This document shows positions 34,883 through 42,743 of a DNA stretch of 63,350 nt, piece after piece. A program made the position numbers and the translations under genes. The number at the start of each line of letters is the position of its first letter. The stretch's first letter is position 1. Origin of the DNA: CANHVK01 sp046304235 (GTDB taxonomy: Bacteria > Bacteroidota > Bacteroidia > Flavobacteriales_D > Crocinitomicaceae); NCBI GenBank assembly GCA_046304235.1, contig JBKCEW010000144.1, forward strand, positions 1 to 63,350. The letters run 5' to 3'. The notes beneath the pieces were generated by a model. It was not told the origin of the DNA. It searched no databases and worked only from the letters and a program-made list of their open reading frames with translations.

Positions 34883-35329
34883 ATGAATTTACATAATTTA
34901 ACTCCGGCAAAAGGTTCTGTAAAGAAGTCAAAAAGAATCGCTCGTGGTCAGGGTTCTGGTCATGGTGGGACTTCTACAAGAGGACATAAAGGAGCAAAAT
35001 CTAGATCTGGTTACAGTAAGAAAATCGGATTTGAAGGTGGTCAAATGCCACTTCAAAGAAGAGTTCCAAAGTTCGGATTCAAGAATATCAATCGTGTAGA
35101 ATATAAGGCTATTAATTTAGATGTTATTCAGTCTCTGATTGAGCGTAAGAACGTAACTGAAATTACTCCTGAGGTATTACGTAATTATGGTGTTATTTCA
35201 CGAAATGATTTAGTAAAAGTACTAGGTAGAGGTGAATTAAAAACAAAAATTAATGTAACTGCTCATAAGTTTTCTGATTCTGCAAAAGCAGTAATTGAAG
35301 GACAGGGTGGTAATTGTTCAGAAATCTAA
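34883..35329 (+). CDS. rplO: 50S ribosomal protein L15
   Basis: Late-assembly large-subunit protein of 148 residues. The Gly-rich N-terminal RGQGSGHGGTSTRGHKGAKSR and GFEGGQMPLQRRVPKFGFKN are characteristic. The secY ATG lies 23 bases downstream. Confidence 0.98.
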   Translation: MNLHNLTPAKGSVKKSKRIARGQGSGHGGTSTRGHKGAKSRSGYSKKIGFEGGQMPLQRRVPKFGFKNINRVEYKAINLDVIQSLIERKNVTEITPEVLRNYGVISRNDLVKVLGRGELKTKINVTAHKFSDSAKAVIEGQGGNCSEI

Positions 35330-35352
35330 TTAAATTTGCCTTTATTTTAATA

Positions 35353-36696
35353 ATGAAGAAGTTTATACAGAACATTAAAAATATCTGGAAAGTTGAAGAA
35401 TTGAGAAAGAGAATTTTATTAACTCTTTCTCTAATTCTTGTTTACAGAATAGGATCATTTGTAATTTTACCAGGTGTAAATTACGATGCTTTAGCTTTAG
35501 CTAATGAGAAAGGTGGGAGTAATGCATTAGAATCTTTATTGTCATTATTTTCTGGTGGTGGTTTTTCAAATGCCTCAATCATGGCATTAGGTATTATGCC
35601 ATACATTAGTGCTTCTATCATTATGCAATTATTAGGTATGGCAGTTCCTGCTGTTCAGAGAATGCAAAATGAAGGTGAATCAGGTAGAAAAAGGATAAGT
35701 AACATAACTCGTATTCTCACTATTGTAATTTGTGCACTTCAAGCCCCGACTTATTTAACTTTATGGGTTGGAAATAAAGGTGCTTTACCTGTAGATGTAA
35801 CTTCATTGTGGTGGGTACAATCTACATTGGTAATGATTGCTGGTTCTATGTTTGCAGTTTGGTTAGGAGAAAGAATTACTGACAAAGGTATTGGTAATGG
35901 AATTTCTTTACTTATTACTGTTGGAATAATGTCTCGTTTGCCTCAGGCTATATTTGCAGAAATTGGATTCAAAGAAGACAAAATATTATTAATTGTTTTA
36001 GAATTGATTGCCTTTATGTTTATCGTTTTAGGAACTATTTTAATAGTACAAGGTGTTCGTAAAATTCCAATTAATACTGCAAAGAGAGTTGTTGGATCTA
36101 GAAATATTGATTTACAGGGTGCTAGAAGTTATTTACCTATAAAGGTAAATGCTAGTGGTGTAATGCCAATCATTTTCGCTCAAGCAATTATGACTATTCC
36201 TGTAATGATATTATCTGGTTCAACGAGTAATGCTTCTGGAAACTTCATTCAACGTACATTAGGTGACCCATATGGTTTATCTTATAATGTTCTTTTAGCT
36301 GTATTAATAATTGTTTTTACATTCTTTTATACAGCAATTATGATTAATCCTCGCAAGATGGCGGAAGATATGAAAAGAAGCGGAGGTTTCATACCAGGTG
36401 TAAAGCCTGGAGAAGAAACTGAAGGTTATATTGATACACTTGTTTCAAGAATAACTTTGCCAGGTTCATTATTTTTAGCTATTATTGCAGTTTTACCATC
36501 TGTTGCTCATCAAGTTGGTATCACTTCAGGTTTTGAAATGTTTTTTGGTGGTACTTCATTGTTGATCATGGTAGGTGTTGTGTTAGACACATTACAACAA
36601 ATAGAGACCTATTTGTTAAATAAACACATGGATGGATTAATGGATGGAACAAGAGTAAGAGGTAGACAATTATCTAACGAATTAACTCAATATTAA
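35353..36696 (+). CDS. secY: Preprotein translocase subunit SecY
   Basis: Channel subunit of the SecYEG inner-membrane translocase. I start at the ATG at 35353 (MKKFIQNIKNIWKVEELRKRI, 447 residues). An upstream in-frame ATG at 35314 would overlap rplO and add residues unlike SecY. Ten membrane segments are visible. Typical segments are LGIMPYISASIIMQLL (TM2), GERITDKGIGNGISLLI, the cytoplasmic loop KRVVGSRN, and MAEDMKRSGGFIPGVKPGEETEGYI. Confidence 0.97.
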   Translation: MKKFIQNIKNIWKVEELRKRILLTLSLILVYRIGSFVILPGVNYDALALANEKGGSNALESLLSLFSGGGFSNASIMALGIMPYISASIIMQLLGMAVPAVQRMQNEGESGRKRISNITRILTIVICALQAPTYLTLWVGNKGALPVDVTSLWWVQSTLVMIAGSMFAVWLGERITDKGIGNGISLLITVGIMSRLPQAIFAEIGFKEDKILLIVLELIAFMFIVLGTILIVQGVRKIPINTAKRVVGSRNIDLQGARSYLPIKVNASGVMPIIFAQAIMTIPVMILSGSTSNASGNFIQRTLGDPYGLSYNVLLAVLIIVFTFFYTAIMINPRKMAEDMKRSGGFIPGVKPGEETEGYIDTLVSRITLPGSLFLAIIAVLPSVAHQVGITSGFEMFFGGTSLLIMVGVVLDTLQQIETYLLNKHMDGLMDGTRVRGRQLSNELTQY

Positions 36697-36698
36697 AA

Positions 36699-36917
36699 AT
36701 GGCAAAGCAATCATCAATAGAACAAGATGGAACTATTATCGAGGCGTTGTCAAATGCAATGTTTAGAGTAGAGTTAGAAAATGGTCACGTAATAACAGCA
36801 CATATATCTGGTAAGATGAGAATGTTTTACATTAAAATTCTTCCAGGTGATAGAGTAAAGGTTGAGATGTCACCTTATGATTTGACTAAGGGGCGTATCT
36901 CGTTTAGATATAAATAG
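36699..36917 (+). CDS. infA: Translation initiation factor IF-1
   Basis: S1-type OB-fold protein of 72 residues that binds the 30S A site during initiation. MAKQSSIEQDGTIIEALSNAMFRVELENGH and HISGKMRMFYIKILPGDRVKVEMSPYDLTKGRISFRYK are diagnostic. Starts two bases after secY. Confidence 0.98.
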   Translation: MAKQSSIEQDGTIIEALSNAMFRVELENGHVITAHISGKMRMFYIKILPGDRVKVEMSPYDLTKGRISFRYK

Positions 36918-36940
36918 ATCAAGTCCTAAAAATTAAGAAA

Positions 36941-37057
36941 ATGAAAGTAAGAGCTTCGGTTAAAAAACGTTCTGCTGATTGCAAGATCGTAAAGAGAAAA
37001 GGAAGAGTTTATGTGATTAACAAAAAGAATCCTAAACTTAAACAAAGACAAGGGTAA
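36941..37057 (+). CDS. rpmJ: 50S ribosomal protein L36
   Basis: Short gene of 38 residues (MKVRASVKKRSADCKIVKRK at the start, ending KNPKLKQRQG). Only one of the zinc-ligand Cys is present, so this is the zinc-free form that is normal in Bacteroidota. It lies between infA and rpsM, the standard place. Confidence 0.97.
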   Translation: MKVRASVKKRSADCKIVKRKGRVYVINKKNPKLKQRQG

Positions 37058-37069
37058 TATATTATTAAT

Positions 37070-37444
37070 ATGGCACGTATAGCAGGTATCGATTTACCAA
37101 AAAGAAAAAGAGGTGTTATTGGTTTAACTTACATCTTTGGAGTTGGCCGCAGCACGGCGAAACAAATTCTAACAAAAAACAATATTGACGAGAATATCAA
37201 AGTTCAAGATTGGAATGATGATCAAATAGCTTTGATTCGTGAATCAATCGGTGAATTAAAAGTAGAGGGTCAATTACGTTCAGAAATCCAATTAAACATT
37301 AAACGTTTGATGGACATCGGTTGTAATAGAGGAATTCGTCATAGAGCTGGTTTACCATTAAGAGGTCAAAGAACTAAGAACAATTCTAGAACTAGAAAAG
37401 GTAGAAGAAAAACAGTTGCAAATAAGAAAAAAGCAACTAAATAA
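37070..37444 (+). CDS. rpsM: 30S ribosomal protein S13
   Basis: Head protein contacting the P-site tRNA and L5. 124 residues; MARIAGIDLPKRKRGVIGLTYIFGVGRSTA and GCNRGIRHRAGLPLRGQRTKNNSRTRKG are hallmarks. First gene of the alpha-operon part. Confidence 0.98.
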   Translation: MARIAGIDLPKRKRGVIGLTYIFGVGRSTAKQILTKNNIDENIKVQDWNDDQIALIRESIGELKVEGQLRSEIQLNIKRLMDIGCNRGIRHRAGLPLRGQRTKNNSRTRKGRRKTVANKKKATK

Positions 37445-37452
37445 TAAATAGT

Positions 37453-37839
37453 ATGGCAAAAGCTGATAAAAAGAAGAAGAAAAACGTCAAAGTAGATGCA
37501 ATGGGTGAAGCGCATATTCAAGCTACCTTCAACAATGTTATTATTTCTTTGACTAACAACGCTGGTCAAGTTATTTCTTGGTCATCGGCTGGAAAAATGG
37601 GCTTCAGAGGATCTAAAAAGAATACTCCTTATGCTGCACAAATGGCTGCAGAAGATTGTTCTAAAGAAGCTTATGACTTCGGATTACGTAAAGTTAAAGT
37701 ATTCGTTAAAGGGCCTGGAGGAGGTCGTGAATCTGCAATTAGATCAATTCACAATTCAGGAATTGAGGTTGTAGAAATCGTAGATATCACTCCACTACCA
37801 CACAACGGATGTAGACCTCCAAAACGTAGAAGAGTTTAG
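37453..37839 (+). CDS. rpsK: 30S ribosomal protein S11
   Basis: Platform protein of the small subunit, 128 residues. Lys-rich N-terminus, then GEAHIQATFNNVIISLTNNAGQVISWSSAGKMGFRGSKK and the C-terminal DITPLPHNGCRPPKRRRV with the isoAsp-prone Asn-Gly. A structured element follows before rpsD. Confidence 0.98.
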   Translation: MAKADKKKKKNVKVDAMGEAHIQATFNNVIISLTNNAGQVISWSSAGKMGFRGSKKNTPYAAQMAAEDCSKEAYDFGLRKVKVFVKGPGGGRESAIRSIHNSGIEVVEIVDITPLPHNGCRPPKRRRV

Positions 37840-37851
37840 TTTATTAACCTT

Positions 37852-37910
37852 AAGGAGAGTATAGAGTATCGAAGGAAAGCCTTAATTCATACTCTCTCCT
37901 TTTTAATTTT
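37852..37910 (+). promoter_or_regulatory. Structured leader or attenuator between rpsK and rpsD
   Basis: Visible pairing: AAGGAGAG (37852-37859) with CTCTCCTT (37894-37901), and AGTAT (37865-37869) with ATACT (37889-37893), giving a 13-bp stem with a 5-base bulge (TATAG) on the 5' side. Inside it AAGG and CCTT (37872-37883) form a 4-bp hairpin with loop AAAG. The stem is followed by TTTTTAATTTT (from 37901), terminator-like, and the rpsD ATG lies at 37916. Since S4 binds its own mRNA in several bacteria, this is a candidate S4-responsive element; it could also be a simple attenuator. The role is inference. Confidence 0.7.
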
Positions 37911-37915
37911 ATAGT

Positions 37916-38524
37916 ATGGCAAGATATACAGGTCCTAAGTCAAAAATCGCTAGACGTTTTAATGAAGCTATTTTTGGTCCAGACAAAGCATTAGAAAAAA
38001 GACCTTATGGTCCAGGACAGCATGGTCCTTCCAAAAGAAGAGGTGGAAAAAAATCAGAGTATGCTGTTCAGTTAGCTGAAAAGCAAAAAGCTAAGTACAC
38101 TTATGGGATTTTAGAGAGACAGTTTTCAAATTTATTTGAAAAAGCTTCTAGAATGAAAGGTATTACGGGTGAAAACTTATTACAGTTATGTGAATCTAGA
38201 TTAGATAATACTGTATACAGATTAGGTATTTCTCCTTCTAGAAGAGGTGCTAGACAATTAGTTTCTCACAGACACATTACAGTTAATGGAGAGGTTGTAA
38301 ATATCCCTTCGTTCACTTTAAAAGTTGGTGATGTTGTTGGTGTAAGAGAAAAATCTAAGTCATTAGAGGCTATTGGTTCTTCTTTATCTTCTACTTCTAA
38401 AAGATATGATTGGTTAGATTGGAATCCTGCGGATATGGCGGGTAAGTTTTTGGCTACTCCATCTAGAGATATGATCCCTGAAAATATCAAAGAACAATTA
38501 ATCGTCGAATTGTATTCTAAATAA
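37916..38524 (+). CDS. rpsD: 30S ribosomal protein S4
   Basis: Primary 16S rRNA-binding protein that nucleates 30S assembly and, in E. coli and B. subtilis, represses its own synthesis. 202 residues, zinc-free form (no N-terminal Cys cluster). Contains RPYGPGQHGPSKRRGGKKSEYAVQL and the S4 domain LCESRLDNTVYRLGISPSRRGARQLVSHRHITVNGEVVNIPS. Preceded by a structured RNA element rather than a tight junction, unusual within this cluster. Confidence 0.98.
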   Translation: MARYTGPKSKIARRFNEAIFGPDKALEKRPYGPGQHGPSKRRGGKKSEYAVQLAEKQKAKYTYGILERQFSNLFEKASRMKGITGENLLQLCESRLDNTVYRLGISPSRRGARQLVSHRHITVNGEVVNIPSFTLKVGDVVGVREKSKSLEAIGSSLSSTSKRYDWLDWNPADMAGKFLATPSRDMIPENIKEQLIVELYSK

Positions 38525-38540
38525 TAATTAAAGAATTAAC

Positions 38541-39533
38541 ATGGCTATTTTAGATTTTCAAAAGCCTGACAAGGTAATTATGATTCAGTCGGATGAACGC
38601 AAAGGTCAGTTTGAGTTTCGTCCATTAGAGCCTGGATATGGTATTACTGTTGGTAATGCATTACGCCGAATTTTATTGTCTTCTTTAGAAGGATTCGCTA
38701 TTTCTTCTATTAGAATTGAAGGTGTTGATCATGAATTTGCTACTATCAAAGGTGTTGTAGAAGATGTTACAGAAATTGTTTTGAATTTAAAGCAAGTAAA
38801 CTTTAAACAACAAATTGACGGAACTGATAATGAGACTGTTGTTATTTCAGTTTCAGGACAAGATAAATTCACAGCAGGAGATATTGGTAAATTTACATCT
38901 GCTTTTCAGGTATTGAATCCTGATTTAGTTATTTGTAACATGGAAAGTTCAGTTAAATTGGAGATCGAACTTACGATTTCTAAAGGAAGAGGTTACGTTC
39001 CAGCTGAAGAAAATAAAATTTCTGGTGTTCCTTTTGGTACGATTTTTATTGATTCAATTTTCACTCCAATTGTAAATGTAAATTACAAGATAGAGAACTT
39101 CCGTGTTGAACAAAAGACGGATTATGAAAAGTTATTGATTGAAATTACAACCAATGGTTCTATTCATCCAAAAGATGCTCTTAAAGAAGCTGCTAAGATT
39201 TTAATTCACCATTTTATGTTATTTTCTGATGAGAAAATTACGTTAGATAGTGAGACTAAATCTGAAACTGAAGAATTCGATGAGACTTCTTTACATATGA
39301 GACAACTTTTAAAGACAAAGTTAGTTGATATGGATTTATCTGTACGTGCTCTTAATTGTTTGAAAGCTGCAGATGTTGAGACACTTGGTGATTTAGTATC
39401 TTTTAATAAGAGCGATTTATTGAAATTTAGAAATTTCGGTAAAAAATCTCTTACTGAGTTAGATGACTTAGTTGAGGGTAAAGGTCTTACTTTCGGTATG
39501 AATGTAGCCAAATATAAATTAGACAAAGACTAA
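38541..39533 (+). CDS. rpoA: RNA polymerase subunit alpha
   Basis: 330 residues. The N-terminal assembly domain has LEPGYGITVGNALRRILLSSLEGFAI. The C-terminal DNA/activator-binding domain (alpha-CTD) has LNCLKAADVETLGDLVSFNKSDLLKFRNFGKKSLTEL, separated by an acidic linker (ETKSETEEFDE). It is flanked by rpsD and rplQ as in the alpha operon. Confidence 0.98.
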   Translation: MAILDFQKPDKVIMIQSDERKGQFEFRPLEPGYGITVGNALRRILLSSLEGFAISSIRIEGVDHEFATIKGVVEDVTEIVLNLKQVNFKQQIDGTDNETVVISVSGQDKFTAGDIGKFTSAFQVLNPDLVICNMESSVKLEIELTISKGRGYVPAEENKISGVPFGTIFIDSIFTPIVNVNYKIENFRVEQKTDYEKLLIEITTNGSIHPKDALKEAAKILIHHFMLFSDEKITLDSETKSETEEFDETSLHMRQLLKTKLVDMDLSVRALNCLKAADVETLGDLVSFNKSDLLKFRNFGKKSLTELDDLVEGKGLTFGMNVAKYKLDKD

Positions 39534-39554
39534 CATTTAATTGAGCGTATTACA

Positions 39555-40079
39555 ATGAGACACGGTAATAAATTAAATCACTTGGGAAGAAAGTCTGCTC
39601 ACAGAAAAGCGATGCTTTCCAATATGGCAAATTCTTTAATTGAACATAAAAGAATTACGACAACTATTGCTAAAGCTAAGGCTTTAAGAGTTTTTGTTGA
39701 GCCAATTATCACTAAATCAAAAACTGATTCTACTCATTCAAGAAGAACAGTATTTAGTTATTTGAAAAACAAAGAAGCTGTTTCTACATTATTTAGAGAC
39801 GTAGCTCCGAAAGTTTCAACAAGAAACGGTGGTTACACTAGGATTATCAGAACTGGATTCAGATTAGGTGATAATGCTGAAATGTGTATGATTGAATTAG
39901 TTGATTTCAATGACTTATTATTAGCTGCTGCAACTCCTAAAAAGACTACTCGTCGTTCTAGAAAAGCTGCTCCTAAATCTGAAACTACTGAAACTACAGT
40001 TGAAGATACAGCAACTGATGTAACTGAAAATCCAGATACACCGGAAGCTTCTACTGAAGAGTCTGCCTCAGAGGAATAA
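39555..40079 (+). CDS. rplQ: 50S ribosomal protein L17 with acidic C-terminal extension
   Basis: Large-subunit protein near the tunnel exit. The core (about residues 1-122) has MRHGNKLNHLGRKSAHRKAMLSNMANSLI and the RNGGYTRIIRTGFRLGDNAEMCMIELVDF segment. It is followed by a basic then acidic, Thr/Glu-rich low-complexity tail of about 50 residues (positions 125-174, ending ESASEE). Such tails are common in Bacteroidota L17. Last gene of the super-operon, followed by a strong terminator. Confidence 0.97.
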   Translation: MRHGNKLNHLGRKSAHRKAMLSNMANSLIEHKRITTTIAKAKALRVFVEPIITKSKTDSTHSRRTVFSYLKNKEAVSTLFRDVAPKVSTRNGGYTRIIRTGFRLGDNAEMCMIELVDFNDLLLAAATPKKTTRRSRKAAPKSETTETTVEDTATDVTENPDTPEASTEESASEE

Positions 40080-40100
40080 TTTTAAAAAAAAAGAATTTTT

Positions 40101-40130
40101 AAGGGCGATAGTTTACTATTGCCCTTTTTT
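40101..40130 (+). terminator. Terminator of the ribosomal super-operon
   Basis: AAGGGCGATAG pairs with CTATTGCCCTT (one G-T wobble) around TTTA, followed by a T-run. It lies about 20 bases after the rplQ stop. Confidence 0.92.
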
Positions 40131-40197
40131 ATGGAATATTGTTTAAATATTATTTTAATTTTTAAAAACTATTAAATTTCTGATAGACACTTTTTTT

Positions 40198-40205
40198 TAA
40201 TTTTG
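40198..40205 (+). promoter_or_regulatory. Promoter -7 box of carA
   Basis: TAATTTTG matches TAnnTTTG, 14 bases before the carA ATG. A weak TTTCTG about 15-17 bases upstream may serve as -33. Confidence 0.45.
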
Positions 40206-40219
40206 TGTAAAATTTCTAT

Positions 40220-41323
40220 ATGGAAGATAAAAAACCAGCAGTTCTTTTGTTAGAAGATGGGACTGTTTTTTCTGGGTACTCAGTTGGTAAAGTTGGAGTT
40301 ACTACTGGTGAGATTGCTTTTAATACTGGTATGACAGGATATCAAGAGGTATTTACTGATCCTTCATATTTAGGACAGATATTAATAATGAATACAGCAC
40401 ATATTGGTAATTATGGTGTTCATTCCCAAGAAAATGAATCAGATGATATTAAAATTGCTGGATTAGTCACTAAAAAATATTCTGAGGTTTTTTCAAGAGC
40501 TTCAGCTTCTGGTTCATTAGATGATATGATGAAAAATAGTTCTTGTGTTGGTATTTCTGATATTGATACTCGTGCATTGGTTCGTCACATTAGAAGTAAA
40601 GGCGCGATGAACGCAATTATTTCTTCGGAGAATTTAGATGTTGATTTTTTAAAATCTGAATTAGCTAAAGTTCCTTCTATGGCTGGTTTAGAATTGTCAT
40701 CTCGAGTTTCTACTAAAGAAATATATGATGTTCAACCAGAACATGCAACCTTCAAAGTTGCTTTATTAGATTTAGGTGTTAAAAGAAATATCACACGATG
40801 CCTTGTAGATCGTGGTTGTCATGTAAGGGTATTTCCGATGAATACTACAGTGGAAGATATGAATGCATTTAATCCTGATGGTTTTATGTTGTCTAATGGC
40901 CCTGGTGATCCTGCGGCTATGTCTGATACTATTTCTCTTGTTAAAGATATTGTAGCTCAAAATAAACCGATTTTTGGTATTTGTTTAGGTCATCAAGTGT
41001 TAGCATTGAGTCAAGGTTTGACTACAGAAAAAATGTTTAATGGACATAGAGGTATTAATCATCCGATTAAAAATTTGAAAACAGGAAAAGGTGAAATCAC
41101 TTCTCAAAATCATGGTTTTGTAGTTTCCAAAGATAGTGTTAGCAAAAACCCTTCGATTGAAGTAACACACGTTCATTTAAATGATGATACAATTGCTGGA
41201 ATTGAAATAAAAGGAAAGCCTGTATTTTCTGTACAATATCACCCGGAGGCATCAGCTGGTCCGCATGATTCTAGATATCTATTTGATCAGTTTATTGATA
41301 ATATGAATAAATTTAAAAATTAA
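40220..41323 (+). CDS. carA: Carbamoyl-phosphate synthase small chain
   Basis: Glutaminase subunit that supplies ammonia to CarB for carbamoyl phosphate (pyrimidine and arginine synthesis). 367 residues. The N-terminal CPSase domain has GEIAFNTGMTGYQEVFTDPSYLGQI. The C-terminal class I amidotransferase domain has the nucleophile Cys255 in GICLGHQ and the His341/Glu343 pair in YHPEAS. carB is not in the window. The gene is followed after one base by eno. Confidence 0.97.
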   Translation: MEDKKPAVLLLEDGTVFSGYSVGKVGVTTGEIAFNTGMTGYQEVFTDPSYLGQILIMNTAHIGNYGVHSQENESDDIKIAGLVTKKYSEVFSRASASGSLDDMMKNSSCVGISDIDTRALVRHIRSKGAMNAIISSENLDVDFLKSELAKVPSMAGLELSSRVSTKEIYDVQPEHATFKVALLDLGVKRNITRCLVDRGCHVRVFPMNTTVEDMNAFNPDGFMLSNGPGDPAAMSDTISLVKDIVAQNKPIFGICLGHQVLALSQGLTTEKMFNGHRGINHPIKNLKTGKGEITSQNHGFVVSKDSVSKNPSIEVTHVHLNDDTIAGIEIKGKPVFSVQYHPEASAGPHDSRYLFDQFIDNMNKFKN

Positions 41324-41324
41324 T

Positions 41325-42605
41325 ATGAGTTTAATAACTAAAGTAGTCGGAAGACAAATCTTGGATTCGAGAGGTAATCCTACTGTAGAAGTTGATGTAT
41401 ATACATCTAATGGCGTACTTGGAAGAGCTGCTGTTCCATCAGGAGCTTCTACAGGTGTTCATGAGGCGGTTGAATTACGTGACGGAGATAAAAATATATA
41501 CTTAGGTAAAGGAGTTTTGAAGGCGGTTAATAATGTTAATACAGTTATTAATGATGCTTTAGTTGGAAAACATGTTTATGATCAAAAAGGAATTGATCAA
41601 GTGTTATTAAACTTAGATGGTACTGAAAATAAATCAAATTTAGGTGCAAATGCTATTTTAGGAACTTCATTAGCAGTTGCTAGAGCTGCAGCTGATGAAG
41701 CTGGAATGTCTTTGTATCAATATATTGGTGGAGTTGGAGCAGTAACAATGCCTGTTCCAATGATGAATATTTTGAATGGTGGTTCTCATGCAGATAACTT
41801 AATTGATATTCAAGAGTTTATGGTGATGCCATTTGGTGCATCTTCTTTTTCTGAAGGTTTAAGAATGGGAACGGAAATTTTCCACCATTTAAAAAGTGTA
41901 TTGAAAGAAAAAGGAATGTCAACAAACGTTGGTGATGAGGGAGGTTTTGCACCAAACTTAGGGTCTAACGAAGAGGCTATTCAAGTAGTAATGGAAGCAA
42001 TTAAAAAGGCTGGATATACTCCTGGTGAGGATGTTTGGATTGCTTTAGATGCTGCTTCTTCTGAGTTCTATAAAAATGGGAAATACGTTTTTGAGTCTAC
42101 AGGGGAAGAGCGTACTTCAGAAGAAATGGTTGCTTTTTGGGAAGAGTGGTGTGCTAAATATCCGATTATTTCTATTGAAGATGGTTTAGCTGAGGATGAT
42201 TGGGCTGGTTGGAAATTAGCAACTGAGAAATTAGGTGATAAAGTACAATTGGTTGGTGATGATTTATTTGTTACTAATTCAAAAAGATTGGCAAGAGGTA
42301 TTGCTGAAAGTACAGCTAATTCTATTTTAGTAAAAGTTAATCAAATTGGTTCATTGACTGAAACGATTGAGGCGGTTCAATTAGCTACTAAAAATGGTTA
42401 CACATCAGTTATGTCGCATAGAAGTGGTGAGACTGAAGATAACACCATTGCTGATTTAGCAGTAGCTTTAAACTGTGGACAAATTAAAACGGGTTCTGCT
42501 TCAAGAAGTGATCGTATGTCAAAATATAATCAGTTATTAAGAATTGAAGAAGAATTAGGTTCTACAGCTGTTTATTTAGGTAAAAACTTTAAGTTTATTA
42601 AATAA
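41325..42605 (+). CDS. eno: Enolase
   Basis: Glycolytic 2-phosphoglycerate dehydratase, 426 residues. Features: MSLITKVVGRQILDSRGNPTVEVDVY, the loop SGASTGVHEAVELRDGD, catalytic GDEGGFAPN, metal ligands in DAASSEFYKNGKY, ISIEDGLAEDDW and GDDLFVTN, and SHRSGETED. It starts one base after the carA stop, so the two probably share the carA promoter, an odd pairing metabolically. Closed by a clear terminator. Confidence 0.98.
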   Translation: MSLITKVVGRQILDSRGNPTVEVDVYTSNGVLGRAAVPSGASTGVHEAVELRDGDKNIYLGKGVLKAVNNVNTVINDALVGKHVYDQKGIDQVLLNLDGTENKSNLGANAILGTSLAVARAAADEAGMSLYQYIGGVGAVTMPVPMMNILNGGSHADNLIDIQEFMVMPFGASSFSEGLRMGTEIFHHLKSVLKEKGMSTNVGDEGGFAPNLGSNEEAIQVVMEAIKKAGYTPGEDVWIALDAASSEFYKNGKYVFESTGEERTSEEMVAFWEEWCAKYPIISIEDGLAEDDWAGWKLATEKLGDKVQLVGDDLFVTNSKRLARGIAESTANSILVKVNQIGSLTETIEAVQLATKNGYTSVMSHRSGETEDNTIADLAVALNCGQIKTGSASRSDRMSKYNQLLRIEEELGSTAVYLGKNFKFIK

Positions 42606-42625
42606 TTAGGCTTTAATAATATCAT

Positions 42626-42656
42626 AAAGGCTACTTCAATTGAGGTAGCCTTTTTG
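42626..42656 (+). terminator. Terminator after eno
   Basis: AAAGGCTACTTC pairs with GAGGTAGCCTTT (one T-G wobble) around AATT, followed by T-run. It lies about 20 bases past the eno stop. Confidence 0.92.
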
Positions 42657-42743
42657 TTTGAATTAATTAATTCAAATTATTTTTAATTGCTGAACAAGAA
42701 ACGCACAAAAACGTTTTATCTTTATACAAGAATATAATATCAT

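Noticed and set aside
35314..35352. Longer secY start
   Set aside because: It overlaps the rplO end and adds residues not found in SecY.
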